A stretch of DNA of 64,000 bases from Marinisporobacter sp. (GTDB taxonomy: Bacteria > Bacillota > Clostridia > Peptostreptococcales > Thermotaleaceae): positions 1 to 64,000 of the forward strand of contig JAOARP010000008.1 of the NCBI GenBank assembly GCA_025210525.1. Reading direction: 5' to 3'. Below the pieces are notes generated by a model. The model did not search any database. It saw nothing but the letters and a program-made list of their open reading frames with translations, and was not told the origin of the DNA. The position numbers and the translations under genes are program-made. Positions 16,240 through 25,265 of the stretch are shown here, piece by piece; the stretch's first letter is position 1; every line of letters starts with the position of its first letter.

Positions 16240-16941
16240 CTACTCTATAGCTATCTTAATCCAATCAGGCAAATATCCAATAAATTTCCTCATAATTTCC
16301 CTTGTATTTGCTTCAAAAACACCTTTTTTCCCATAGGCTTCTCCTCCAGCTCTTCCTACTAAGTCGGATACCCCTCGAAGAATCAGCAGTCTTGTTTGAT
16401 TGCGTTTGGCTACCCATGAAATAGCTCCAGATTCCCAATCTCCTACAATCACGCCAAGCTTTTCATTAAGATCTTCTACCTCATTTGGCTGAAGATCTCT
16501 ATCTCCAGTAGCCATAGAGGTTCTTTTTACTTTCTGTGGATATGTACCTTTAAGCCATGATAAATCTATATCTGTACTAAAGTGTTCAATTGCCTCAGAA
16601 GCATCATCCATTTCTTCTATGATGTCATAGACAATAGCCCTCTCTACTAAAATAGTTGTTCCTCTTTCTACCAATCCTTCAAATCCCCCACAGGTTCCCA
16701 TATTGATGATTAGATTTGGTTTCCACTGATCTATTACATATTGAGTAGACGCTGCAGCAGATATTTTCCCCCATCCTCCATAAAAAAAGAGAATTGATTC
16801 TTTCTTTTCTTCAACATTCATATCTGTTACAAACCATTCTCCATAGGGTGACTCCTGAAAATAAACCTCTTCAAAAATTTCATGTATTATTTTCCATTCT
16901 GTTTTAGCCGAAATAATAACAACTATCTTCACATCCTTCAT
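16240..16941 (-). CDS. Nucleoside phosphorylase / MTA-SAH nucleosidase family protein
   Basis: This 233-residue single-domain protein of the PNP_UDP_1 (phosphorylase superfamily) fold begins VKIVVIISAKTEWKIIHEIF. It has the GxxxP-like phosphate/ribose region NMGTCGGFEGLVERGTTILV and the substrate region VGDWESGAISWVAKRN, corresponding to D-x-E-x-A/G in MTA/SAH nucleosidases. The catalytic aspartate lies in LRGVSDLVGRAGGEA. The reaction would be hydrolytic or phosphorolytic cleavage of an N-glycosidic bond. It differs enough from canonical MtnN (a DWESG motif instead of DMEGA) that the substrate may not be methylthioadenosine. It is probably monocistronic. Confidence 0.75.
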   Translation of the reverse strand: MKDVKIVVIISAKTEWKIIHEIFEEVYFQESPYGEWFVTDMNVEEKKESILFFYGGWGKISAAASTQYVIDQWKPNLIINMGTCGGFEGLVERGTTILVERAIVYDIIEEMDDASEAIEHFSTDIDLSWLKGTYPQKVKRTSMATGDRDLQPNEVEDLNEKLGVIVGDWESGAISWVAKRNQTRLLILRGVSDLVGRAGGEAYGKKGVFEANTREIMRKFIGYLPDWIKIAIE

Positions 16942-17100
16942 TTTAATCCTTCCCCCTTTCCATTATTCAACATGATCCATTTACTTATATAGACTCTATT
17001 TGCCATATATAATCATTTGTCTTAACTTCTATACAATAGAATCATTTTCCTTCTTCATTTTTATAATCATAGACACCATAAAATAAACTATCCTTTTTAC

Positions 17101-17132
17101 AAAAAAATCACTTCATGCTTAAGCATAGAAGT
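17101..17132 (-). terminator. Terminator after the GerAB-like gene
   Basis: On the minus strand, ACTTC with ATGCTTAAGCAT as a nested palindrome and GAAGT closing is followed by a run of seven T. Confidence 0.7.
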
Positions 17133-17177
17133 AATTCATCTATTAATATATATTTTTATCTCTTCAAAATTATCTTC

Positions 17178-18269
17178 TTAAATTTTATTATCATACTTTT
17201 TGATCTTTGTCATTACAAATAATATAATCGGAATGACTCCTGCAGCTATAAATCCCATGTATCCTATATATTTATAAAATTTTTCTACTTCCTCGATTGT
17301 TTTAGGAATTCTTGATCCTATAAAAGATAGCGTCATCAAAATCAATGCAATGCGATTAAATTTCATTTTCTTACAACATTTATGCATCAGATAAGTAGCC
17401 CCGTATGCCCATATGGTAACTGTACAAAATACAGCCATTAGCCAAATTGCTATTACAACACCATCAAGTCTCCTTAAAAATTGAAAAGCTGAAATCTCTG
17501 TACTTCGTACAGCAGACAATAACGCCCCTTTATAAATTACTACAGAATCTCCTAAAATAGCTATACACGCTTCTACTTCAAGTATATAAAGAATTCCTAT
17601 AAATATTATCATAGCACCTGTATATTTGAATATTTTTTTATCGTTTATTTTCCTGTCAAAAGGGATAATACCAATTAATTCCATACCCATTAAAGGTCCT
17701 ATCGTTACTGAAATTGCTTTGAAATATTTCATAGTGTCTTCTACAACAAAAAATGGTCTTAAATTAATTAATTTTCCTTCAGTAAGCAAAGATAAAATAA
17801 TCACTAATAATCCCACAATGATGATTCCACCATATATTTCACAAATCCTAGCAATAGTTCCTAATCCTTTGACCACTGCATAATATGACACAAGAAGAAT
17901 GAGCAAACTTAATGCCCACACAGGCGTTTTTAATAAAACTGTAAGTTTAACAAATTCACTAACAATTCTTGTTACAATAGTAAATGCTAAAAAATAATAT
18001 ACAATATATATACTAACAACTATAGTTCCTATGAATTTTCCAGTTAATCGTTCACTATACTCATCTATTGTGTTATTTTCATGAACGTATCCAAGATATG
18101 TAAACATATAGGTAAAAAAAATAGCTATACCGATAGCAATGCATAATGCAAACCATCCTCCAGTTCCAGCTTTTTCTACTATATTTTTAGTAAGAGGCAT
18201 AATGCCATATCCTACGATAATTCCAAAAATTATAAATGAAATTTGTCTATTGCTAAGGTATTCTTTCAA
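17178..18269 (-). CDS. Spore germination permease, GerAB family (orphan)
   Basis: This 363-residue membrane protein has about ten hydrophobic helices and starts LKEYLSNRQISFIIFGIIVG, the typical beginning of GerAB/GerKB/YndE germination permeases (APC superfamily). The middle has ICEIYGGIIIVGLLVIILSL and the loop KLINLRPFF. These proteins form the membrane part of nutrient germinant receptors with GerAA and GerAC. Here there is no gerA or gerC gene next to it, so it is either an orphan or works with subunits encoded elsewhere. The start is a TTG at 18269, behind GAGGAGGG. It lies opposite an EamA transporter gene. Confidence 0.87.
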   Translation of the reverse strand: MKEYLSNRQISFIIFGIIVGYGIMPLTKNIVEKAGTGGWFALCIAIGIAIFFTYMFTYLGYVHENNTIDEYSERLTGKFIGTIVVSIYIVYYFLAFTIVTRIVSEFVKLTVLLKTPVWALSLLILLVSYYAVVKGLGTIARICEIYGGIIIVGLLVIILSLLTEGKLINLRPFFVVEDTMKYFKAISVTIGPLMGMELIGIIPFDRKINDKKIFKYTGAMIIFIGILYILEVEACIAILGDSVVIYKGALLSAVRSTEISAFQFLRRLDGVVIAIWLMAVFCTVTIWAYGATYLMHKCCKKMKFNRIALILMTLSFIGSRIPKTIEEVEKFYKYIGYMGFIAAGVIPIILFVMTKIKKYDNKI

Positions 18270-18355
18270 TGCTTATTCCCTCCTCATAAGCATATCTTTT
18301 CCATCTATAAAGGATTTTACCCAAATGCTTAACTTTTTCACCTATTGATTTTCTC

Positions 18356-18384
18356 TTGACAAATAATTTTATTTTCACTATACT
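18356..18384 (+). promoter_or_regulatory. Sigma-A promoter of the T-box-like leader
   Basis: A -35 TTGACA (18356-18361), a 17-base spacer and a -10 TATACT (18379-18384) put transcription start near 18391, about 185 bases before the EamA gene. Confidence 0.85.
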
Positions 18385-18430
18385 AATTTTAGTCATTCAA
18401 TCTACATATGATTTATATACTTTTTCGGCT

Positions 18431-18545
18431 TGCCACCGTTACAAGGTGAATACGAATTTTTTTATTCGTAGAACAGGGTGATAACACGATACTTATTCGT
18501 CCCTTAGATAAATTTTCTAATTTATCTAGGGGGCGTTTTTATTTT
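18431..18545 (+). promoter_or_regulatory. Degenerate T-box-like transcription attenuator upstream of EamA transporter
   Basis: This element has an F-box-like CCGTTA (18436-18441), a hairpin like Stem III (TACGAAT and ATTCGTA), and then an antiterminator-like region: AGGG (18475-18478), bulge TGATAAC (18479-18485), ACGA paired with TCGT, and CCCT (18501-18504). This aligns with the T-box antiterminator (AGGG, bulge TGGNACC, CCCT), but the tRNA-pairing TGGN reads TGAT. CCCT also belongs to a 17-base terminator stem (18498-18514 with 18519-18535) followed by TTTTTATTTTTTAT, so the two folds exclude each other. Only about 45 bases lie between the predicted start site and the F-box, too few for a normal Stem I with a specifier loop. 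It could instead be another riboswitch class that shares these sequences. Confidence 0.6.
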
Positions 18546-18576
18546 TTATATTTATCTTACAAGGGAGGCACTACAA

Positions 18577-19509
18577 ATGAATGATTCAAAGAAAATCAAG
18601 GAAGGTTATTTATTCGTTGCTATTTGCGCAGCATGTTGGGGAATGATGGCTATTCTTACAAGAAAACTAAGTGAATTAGGTTTTGACGATCTATCTATAT
18701 CATCCCTTAGGCCTACAGTAGCAGTACTTTTTTATGTGATCTATAATTTAATAAAAGATCCAAAGTGCTTTAAAACCGATTTTAGGAGTGTTCTATTTTT
18801 TATGTTTTATGGAATTGTTGCATTAGATGGCATGTTTATCTCTTTTACCTATGCAGTAAAATATACCAGTATTGCAACAGCTTCTGTTTTATTATTTACA
18901 AATCCAATTTTTGTAATGATTATGTCTTATTTTATATTCAAAGAAAAATTCACACTGCAAACAACCCTTGCTCTTATTTTATCCATCATTGGATGCTTCT
19001 TAATTTCTAAAGGCTATGACCCTGAAGCATTAAAATTTGATAATTTATTTGGAATAGGGATGGGTGTTTTGTCAGGCTTTACCGTTGCACTTCAAAATAT
19101 TTTAGGTAAGCTTGGTGCAAAAAAATATTCTCCAAAAACCCTTTTGGTATATTCTTTTATATTTGCTTCACTTTTTTTATGGTTCTTTAGATCACCTATA
19201 TCTTTAATAGAGCAAACGAATAGCTTAACGTCTATTTTTTACATCATTGCAATAGGATTTGTAGCAACAGTAATTCCTAATGGATTATTTATAAAAGCAT
19301 TACAATATGTTGAATCTGGTAAAGCTAGTATTATATGTAGTATCGAGCCGATTATTGCTGCTATATTAGGATACCTTATTTACAAAGAAATATTAGAAAT
19401 GCCTCAAATTATTGGCATGGCTTCTATCTTATTTGCAGTCATATTAATTCAACTTAACGGTAAAACAACACCTAAAAAGAAAAATAAGCAAGCTCCTTCT
19501 TATTCTTAA
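18577..19509 (+). CDS. EamA-family (DMT) transporter behind T-box-like leader
   Basis: This 310-residue inner-membrane protein has ten predicted helices arranged as two EamA repeats (first about residues 10-140, second about 155-295). Landmarks are MMAILTRKLSELGFDDLS, YTSIATASVLLFTNPIFVMI and the second-repeat AASIICSIEPIIAAILGYLI-like stretch at the end. Members export or import small metabolites, often amino acids or nucleotide-related compounds. The start is an ATG behind GGGAGG. The upstream attenuator resembles a T-box, which would fit an amino-acid-related substrate, but the specifier cannot be read. It appears monocistronic and ends at a strong terminator. Confidence 0.87.
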   Translation: MNDSKKIKEGYLFVAICAACWGMMAILTRKLSELGFDDLSISSLRPTVAVLFYVIYNLIKDPKCFKTDFRSVLFFMFYGIVALDGMFISFTYAVKYTSIATASVLLFTNPIFVMIMSYFIFKEKFTLQTTLALILSIIGCFLISKGYDPEALKFDNLFGIGMGVLSGFTVALQNILGKLGAKKYSPKTLLVYSFIFASLFLWFFRSPISLIEQTNSLTSIFYIIAIGFVATVIPNGLFIKALQYVESGKASIICSIEPIIAAILGYLIYKEILEMPQIIGMASILFAVILIQLNGKTTPKKKNKQAPSYS

Positions 19510-19530
19510 ATAAATTACCCTATCACATAA

Positions 19531-19560
19531 AAAGACAACTTCCCTAAAAAAGTTGTCTTT
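19531..19560. terminator. Bidirectional terminator between EamA and exported-protein genes
   Basis: Perfect 11-base arms AAAGACAACTT and AAGTTGTCTTT with an 8-base loop between the convergent genes. Confidence 0.85.
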
Positions 19561-19568
19561 CCATTATC

Positions 19569-21251
19569 TTAATAGTTGTTCTTATTCATATTTATATCAT
19601 TGCTAACGATTAAAAGTTCATATATTTTCATTCTATTTGAACGCCCTCCATAATTATCAACAAATAAATATTTTATTTTCTGTTTCTCTTTTATATTTTT
19701 TATTTGTTCAGGAGTTAATTTTCCTGAATTTTTCCCTATAACAATACCACCTTGATCGTCATAATTCCCCTTTGCTAAAACCATCTCCCATGTATGGTCT
19801 GTATAAGTTATTCTTTTATATATTCTTGTACCCTCATCTACTTTGATACTCTTTGCCCAACTATGATGCGTTGTTATAAGAGGGGTTACTGCTGGTAGCT
19901 TATCTACATATACTCCATAAAAAGCACTATACTTAGCTCCATGAACAGAATAAGAACTATATATTGATTTATTTCTTACATCAAATAATTCTACACTTTC
20001 TATTCCATTTCCATCATATTTTCCATTCACTAATTTCCCATTGGTATGCACATCCCCATTAAGTATTAATGTAGCTTTATCTTGATTTATAAAACCTCTC
20101 CTCTTATCTGATTGAACAAATTTATAACCACTAACAGTATACCCCTTGCTATTGCCCTTATTTTCTACAACTGGTTGATCATTTATATTAGGTTGTGGTT
20201 TAGGCTGTACTTGAATCTGATTTATATTTCTATTAAAACTTGATACTATTTCATAATAAACTTCTCCTACATCCCCTGCTACAGCTTGGGATAAAATACG
20301 CAATGCATATTTTTTATTTTTCTGTACATCTAATGTTAACATCTTTGTTTCTGATGCATTAATTTTTTCTTTCTTTAAAATACTAGAACTTATTCTACCC
20401 TTTTCATTGATCTCATGTAGACTGACAAAAAACTTAAATTCCTTTTCTTTTTTCACTTCTCCACTTTTTTTATCATATTCATATAAATATGGTTTTAGAA
20501 ATGCATCATTTCTAAATTTAATATTAAAATAAATTTTTCCGTCCCTAGGAGACGAGAATAAGAAAGTATCTGTTGAATCGATGGATTGCGTATTCCCTAA
20601 ATATTGATCAAAGCCAACCGTACCTCTCTTTACAGCTGGTATATTTATTCTTTGCATTTTCTCTATAGTTTCTTCTCTTTTGTTTTTTTCATTTTCATTT
20701 GTATTTAATGGATTAAACTTTGCTTTTAAATTCATGCCTATTTTTTCTTCTATCTCATTTGAAACACTTGAGATAGCAAAAACATAATACCCCTTCTTCA
20801 AATAATCTGTATAATCATTTTCAGCATTTATTTCTTCGAATTCTACTTGACGAAGATCCGTATCTTTAGATGCTAAATAGATTTTATTTCCATAGCCTTT
20901 TTTAGGATAATATAATTCCTTTGAAAGTTTCATATTCTTAGACCCAACTGCTTCAAGTGTTACAATTCCTGAACGTGGAACCTCTATAACTAAAAATCTT
21001 ACAATCATTTTCTTTCCATAATCATTTCCTATTTTCCCTACTTCGATTTTTTTATAATTTGAATCATTCAATTGCAACGTTTCTATACTATTAACCTGAT
21101 AATTTCTATAAAGCTGTTCCTTAATGTAGTTATCTAATTCTTGTCTAGATATGGTCGCAGGTTTAAATAATGTTTCACCTTCTGCATATGCAGTGATATT
21201 CATCATTATAGATAATAATACAGCAAACAATATTACTTTATACCATTTCAT
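19569..21251 (-). CDS. Exported protein of unknown function
   Basis: This 560-residue protein has a clear signal peptide (MKWYKVILFAVLLSIMMNIT, cleavage probably after AYA near residue 23). The mature part looks like repeated beta-rich domains; segments at about 90-170 and 225-345 both describe conserved surface-type strands. A C-terminal module contains YTDHTWEMVLAKGNYDDQGG and ends near KYLFVDNYGGRSNRMKIYEL. There is a proline-rich linker near residue 345 (QVQPKPQPNINDQP). I do not recognise the family. It has no cell-wall anchor or S-layer motif. Its promoter region carries an unusual pair of CCCC/GGGG palindromes. The start is an ATG behind GGGAGG. Confidence 0.75.
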   Translation of the reverse strand: MKWYKVILFAVLLSIMMNITAYAEGETLFKPATISRQELDNYIKEQLYRNYQVNSIETLQLNDSNYKKIEVGKIGNDYGKKMIVRFLVIEVPRSGIVTLEAVGSKNMKLSKELYYPKKGYGNKIYLASKDTDLRQVEFEEINAENDYTDYLKKGYYVFAISSVSNEIEEKIGMNLKAKFNPLNTNENEKNKREETIEKMQRINIPAVKRGTVGFDQYLGNTQSIDSTDTFLFSSPRDGKIYFNIKFRNDAFLKPYLYEYDKKSGEVKKEKEFKFFVSLHEINEKGRISSSILKKEKINASETKMLTLDVQKNKKYALRILSQAVAGDVGEVYYEIVSSFNRNINQIQVQPKPQPNINDQPVVENKGNSKGYTVSGYKFVQSDKRRGFINQDKATLILNGDVHTNGKLVNGKYDGNGIESVELFDVRNKSIYSSYSVHGAKYSAFYGVYVDKLPAVTPLITTHHSWAKSIKVDEGTRIYKRITYTDHTWEMVLAKGNYDDQGGIVIGKNSGKLTPEQIKNIKEKQKIKYLFVDNYGGRSNRMKIYELLIVSNDINMNKNNY

Positions 21252-21338
21252 AAATTTTAGCCTCCCTAAATATCATTTATTTGTTATATAATCACATAAC
21301 TTAACCTTATTCTACAATTAAAACAATTATACAAAAAC

Positions 21339-21390
21339 ACCCCTAAGGGGTTATATGCTCATAAAATAGTATCACCCCTTAGGGGTGATA
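21339..21390. promoter_or_regulatory. Paired CCCC/GGGG palindromes upstream of exported-protein gene
   Basis: The first palindrome is ACCCCTAAGGGGT at 21339-21351. The second, TATCACCCC-TTA-GGGGTGATA, has 9-base arms at 21370-21390. The two are near-inverse copies of each other and lie 18 bases apart, 88 to 139 bases upstream of the exported-protein start. The shape resembles operators of CsoR/CstR-type metal or persulfide repressors. A folded RNA structure is an alternative reading. Confidence 0.5.
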
Positions 21391-21501
21391 GGGGTATTCA
21401 TATATTGAATTTTAGCCATTTAAAACATTATTATTGAAATATCCCCTAGATGATGCAGTTAGGATCATTCTTCTTACAAGATTTTCAGTAAAATAAAAAA
21501 A

Positions 21502-21527
21502 CTCCATTCCTTTATATAGAAATGAAG
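21502..21527 (-). terminator. Terminator after the SulP gene
   Basis: CTTCATT pairs with AATGGAG (one wobble), followed on the minus strand by a run of eight T. Confidence 0.65.
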
Positions 21528-21550
21528 ATTTTTTTACGATTAGCTTTATA

Positions 21551-23083
21551 TTATCCTAACTCATTTAATGCAATATGATACTTTGGATCTTCAATAATAT
21601 TTACTTCAACAATTTCTTTTGCATCTTGAATAAATGTATAGCATTCTGTACTTAAATGTATTAAATGAAGCTTTTTCCCTAAGCTTTTATATTTTCCTGT
21701 TAACGTATTGATACTTTCTATCCCTGTATGATCAAAAACTCTCGCATGCATAAAATCTATTATGATATCTTCTGGATCATTTTTTATATCAAAGGCTTCT
21801 ATAAAATTACGAGAAGATCCAAAGAATAAAGCTCCTCTTATTTGATATATTTTTGTTCCATTTTCATCTACATGTGTATTCACATCTATTCTTTTCCCTT
21901 TTTCCCAGGCAAATACTAAAGAAGATACAATTACTCCTACTCCTACTGCAATTGCCAAGTCTTCAAGTACAGTAACTACTGAAACTAAAACAATCACAAA
22001 GGCATCTGCCTTTGGAATATTTTTCATAATTCTAAAACTTGCCCATTCAAAGGTTGCAATAACCACCATAAACATTACTCCTGTTAGTGCTGCTAAAGGA
22101 ATTTTTTCGATCAAATTGGACGTAAACAATATAAATCCTAATAAGAATAAGGATGCTGAGATTCCAGATAATCTTCTACGCCCTCCAGAATTAATATTGA
22201 TCATACTCTGCCCAATCATTGCACAGCCACCCATTCCTCCGAAAAAGCCTGTTATGATATTGGCAAGTCCTTGTCCCATACATTCTTTATTACTTCTACC
22301 TCTTGTATCTGTAATCTCATCTACTAATGTTAAAGTCATAAGAGATTCAATAAGTCCTACTGCAGCAAAAATAACTGCATATGGGAATATAATTCTTAAG
22401 GTTTCCAAATTTATAGGTACATTAGGCATATGAAACGCCGGAAATCCTCCTCCAACACGAGCAATATCACCAACAGTTCTTGTATCTAAATTGAAAGTAT
22501 TTACCAGTACCGATACAACAATAATTGCAAATAAGGAAGCTGGTATTGCTTTTGTTAGTTTAGGTAAAAAATAAATAATCATCATAGTTAAGGCTACTAA
22601 TCCTACCATAATCCACAATTCTGTACCATTCATCCAATGTAGTACTCCATCACTACCTGCTACTTTGAATTGATTTAATTGAGCTAAAAAAATCACAATA
22701 GCCAATCCATTTACAAATCCTAACATAACCGGATGAGGAATAATCCTTACAAATTTACCTAGCTTTAATACCCCTACTAATATTTGTATAATCCCCATTA
22801 CAACTACTGCTGCAAATAAATATTCTACCCCATGCTGTGCTACAAGTGCTACCATAACAACGGCAAGTCCCCCTGTAGCTCCAGAAATCATTCCTGGTCT
22901 TCCTCCAAAAACAGAAGTAATCAGTCCTACTAAAAAGGCTGCATATAATCCTACCAATGGCTTAACCCCTGCTACAAGGGCAAACGCTACAGCTTCTGGC
23001 ACCAATGCTAAAGCTACTGTAAGTCCTGATAAAATTTCGTTTTTTACATTCATTTTTTCAACTTTTTCTTGATTAAATAACAT
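21551..23083 (-). CDS. SulP-family inorganic anion transporter with STAS domain
   Basis: This 510-residue permease has about twelve hydrophobic segments followed by a C-terminal STAS domain (about residues 415-505, with IIIDFMHARVFDHTGIESINT). SulP hallmarks include GLTVALALVPEAVAFALVAG near residue 18, GLYAAFLVGLITSVFGGRPG and GGMGGCAMIGQSMININSGG. Family substrates include sulfate, bicarbonate and other anions; bacterial members of this compact form are usually annotated as sulfate permeases. The start is an ATG behind GGAGG. It seems monocistronic. The selectivity is not determinable from sequence. Confidence 0.92.
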   Translation of the reverse strand: MLFNQEKVEKMNVKNEILSGLTVALALVPEAVAFALVAGVKPLVGLYAAFLVGLITSVFGGRPGMISGATGGLAVVMVALVAQHGVEYLFAAVVVMGIIQILVGVLKLGKFVRIIPHPVMLGFVNGLAIVIFLAQLNQFKVAGSDGVLHWMNGTELWIMVGLVALTMMIIYFLPKLTKAIPASLFAIIVVSVLVNTFNLDTRTVGDIARVGGGFPAFHMPNVPINLETLRIIFPYAVIFAAVGLIESLMTLTLVDEITDTRGRSNKECMGQGLANIITGFFGGMGGCAMIGQSMININSGGRRRLSGISASLFLLGFILFTSNLIEKIPLAALTGVMFMVVIATFEWASFRIMKNIPKADAFVIVLVSVVTVLEDLAIAVGVGVIVSSLVFAWEKGKRIDVNTHVDENGTKIYQIRGALFFGSSRNFIEAFDIKNDPEDIIIDFMHARVFDHTGIESINTLTGKYKSLGKKLHLIHLSTECYTFIQDAKEIVEVNIIEDPKYHIALNELG

Positions 23084-23395
23084 ACATTTCCTCCAATTCT
23101 TATAGTGTCACGAAAAACAATAATACCATATAATCCAAATAAAATCTATACTGGATTTTTCAAAATACATTATATTTATAAAAGTCTAATTTGTAGAAAA
23201 AAAGTCCAATATGTCACAATATAATGCCATCAGCAAAAATAAAAATAATTCCATTCATACCTAAATATAAATGGAGATTATGAAATTAAAAGGTATGACT
23301 CCTATAAAATATAAGAATCATACCTAATAGCTTTTATTATTTCCATTTACTTTTTCTCGTTCAGTCCAATTCATGTATTAGCTTTTGATAATTAT
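23084..23395. other. Intergenic region between sulP and the ribose operon
   Basis: These 312 bases are AT-rich. The only supported element is the terminator at 23291-23325. A short imperfect hairpin (CCATT and AATGG) lies at about 23254-23277, and the sulP ribosome site is at the right of the sulP start. I see no convincing ORF, promoter box or RNA gene. Confidence 0.6.
23291..23325 (-). terminator. Terminator of the ribose operon, after rbsB
   Basis: AGGTATGA pairs with TCATACCT across a 19-base loop and is followed on the minus strand by TTTTAATTTC. Confidence 0.65.
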
Positions 23396-24289
23396 CTATT
23401 CAGTAATCAACTTAAGTTCAACAGGAATAGAACTCTCTATCGTTTCTCCTTTAATGACTTTTACAGCATTTTCAACGCCTAATGAACCAATTAAACTAGG
23501 TTGCTGTGCTACAGTTGCAGCCATTTCACCATTCTTTACTGATTTTACAGCATCATCGGTTGCATCAAAACCAACTACTAAAATATCTCTTTCAGAACCC
23601 TTAATGGCTTCATAAGCACCTAAAGCCATTTCATCATTGTGTGCAAATACTGCATTGATTTCTGGCTGAGCTTGCAAGATATTTTCCATAACGGATAAAC
23701 CTTGTGTACGATCAAAATTTGCAGTTTGTTTTGCTACTACTTCAATATCAGATCCTTTAATGGCATCATTAAATCCTTGCCCACGATCCCTTGCAGCAGA
23801 AGTTCCTGCAATACCTTCTAACTCAACAACTTTTCCTTTATTTCCTAGCTTTTCTACAATAAACTCTCCAGCCATTTTTCCACCAGCAATATTATCTGAA
23901 GCTATATGAGTTACTATTTCACCTTTATTCGCTCCTCTATCTAAAGTAATTACTGGAATCTCTGCCTTGTTAGCAGCTTTTACTGCATTCCCTACTGCAT
24001 CTGAATCAGTCGGGTTGATTAAAATCATTGCTACTTCTTGAGTAACTAAATCTTCTACATTTGAAAGTTCTTTACTTGGATCATTTTGTGAATCTAAAAC
24101 AACTAATTCATAACCTAAATCCTTTGCTTTTGCTTCTGCACCTTCCTTCAAAGTAACGAAAAATGGATTATTCAATGTTGAAACTACTAAACCTATTTTA
24201 TTAGATTCTTTAGTTTCCTGCTTCCCGCATCCTGCAAACAACCCCATAGCTACTAGCACAACTAACATTAATGCAACTAATTTTTTCAT
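23396..24289 (-). CDS. rbsB: Ribose ABC transporter substrate-binding lipoprotein
   Basis: This 297-residue periplasmic-binding-type protein binds ribose outside the membrane and delivers it to RbsAC. It has a lipoprotein signal, [21 protein letters not shown], with the lipobox cysteine at about residue 21. The mature protein starts [20 protein letters not shown], typical of ribose-type binding proteins, and contains [20 protein letters not shown] and [19 protein letters not shown] in the hinge and ligand region. The start is an ATG behind AAGGAGG. It is the last gene of rbsRKDACB, followed by the terminator at 23291-23325. It is expected to be induced by ribose through RbsR. Confidence 0.95.
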   Translation of the reverse strand: MKKLVALMLVVLVAMGLFAGCGKQETKESNKIGLVVSTLNNPFFVTLKEGAEAKAKDLGYELVVLDSQNDPSKELSNVEDLVTQEVAMILINPTDSDAVGNAVKAANKAEIPVITLDRGANKGEIVTHIASDNIAGGKMAGEFIVEKLGNKGKVVELEGIAGTSAARDRGQGFNDAIKGSDIEVVAKQTANFDRTQGLSVMENILQAQPEINAVFAHNDEMALGAYEAIKGSERDILVVGFDATDDAVKSVKNGEMAATVAQQPSLIGSLGVENAVKVIKGETIESSIPVELKLITE

Positions 24290-24319
24290 ACTAATTTCCT
24301 CCTTGATTGTTTTTTTGTT

Positions 24320-25264
24320 TTATTTATTTTGTTTACGGTCTAATAAAACCGCAACTAATATAACAAAGCCTTTTACTAACAATTGATAATATGAAGAAAC
24401 ATCCATTAAATTAAGCGCATTATTTAAAATACCAATAATTAATGCCCCTACAATAGTGCCTAAAATACTACCATAACCTCCTGCTAGACTTGTTCCTCCT
24501 AAAACGACTGCTGCAATAGCATCTAATTCATATCCGCCACCTGCTTGAGGCTGTGCTGAAGATAATCTAGCCGTAATGATAATTCCAGCTAAAGCTGCTA
24601 ACGCCCCACTGATTCCATATACATAAAGCTTAATTCTATCCGTATTGATTCCAGATAATTTTGTAGCTTCTTCATTTCCTCCTAAAGCATAAACATATCT
24701 TCCTAAAGGTGTATGCTTTAAAACATAATACCCTACTGCAAAAACAATGATCATAATATATATAGGAATAGGAATTCCTAAAAAGTCTCCAGATCCTATT
24801 TCTGAAAACAAATCTGCACCTGCTAAATCTCCTGTACTGATGGGTTTTCCATCTGTATACACTAAAGTATAACCACGTACTAAAGTCATCATAGCTAAGG
24901 TGGCAATAAATGGTTGAATTTTACCTTTACTGATCACTAGCCCGTTAAATATACCAATAATAGCTCCAATACCTATTCCTATCAATACTGCTATAAAAAC
25001 ATTCATTCCACTAGAAATTAAAGTAGCCACAACAGCACCTGTAATAGCTAGTATAGACCCTACAGAAAGGTCAATACCACCTGTTAATATAATAAACGTC
25101 ATCCCTGCTGCAATAATGGAATTAATTGAAGTTTGCCTAAGGACATTTAATATATTAGAAATCCTCATAAATCTAGGATTTATGATAGAAATAATCAATG
25201 AAAATAGAATAAGTCCTATGACAGATTTATATTTCATTAAAAGTTGTTTTTGACTTTCTTTCAT
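24320..25264 (-). CDS. rbsC: Ribose ABC transporter permease
   Basis: This 314-residue membrane permease has about eight hydrophobic helices. Sequence marks of the sugar permease family (BPD_transp_2) include AAGMTFIILTGGIDLSVGSI near residue 52 and the cytoplasmic EAA-like coupling loop near GGNEEATKLSGINTDRIKLY. It carries ribose through the membrane with RbsA as ATPase. The start is an ATG behind AAAGGAGG, with a 1-base gap to rbsA. It matches RbsC closely in length. Confidence 0.95.
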   Translation of the reverse strand: MKESQKQLLMKYKSVIGLILFSLIISIINPRFMRISNILNVLRQTSINSIIAAGMTFIILTGGIDLSVGSILAITGAVVATLISSGMNVFIAVLIGIGIGAIIGIFNGLVISKGKIQPFIATLAMMTLVRGYTLVYTDGKPISTGDLAGADLFSEIGSGDFLGIPIPIYIMIIVFAVGYYVLKHTPLGRYVYALGGNEEATKLSGINTDRIKLYVYGISGALAALAGIIITARLSSAQPQAGGGYELDAIAAVVLGGTSLAGGYGSILGTIVGALIIGILNNALNLMDVSSYYQLLVKGFVILVAVLLDRKQNK

Positions 25265-25265
25265 A

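Noticed and set aside
22116-22433. Plus-strand frame of 105 residues opposite the SulP gene.
   Set aside because: Antisense shadow of a conserved transporter gene; no ribosome site.
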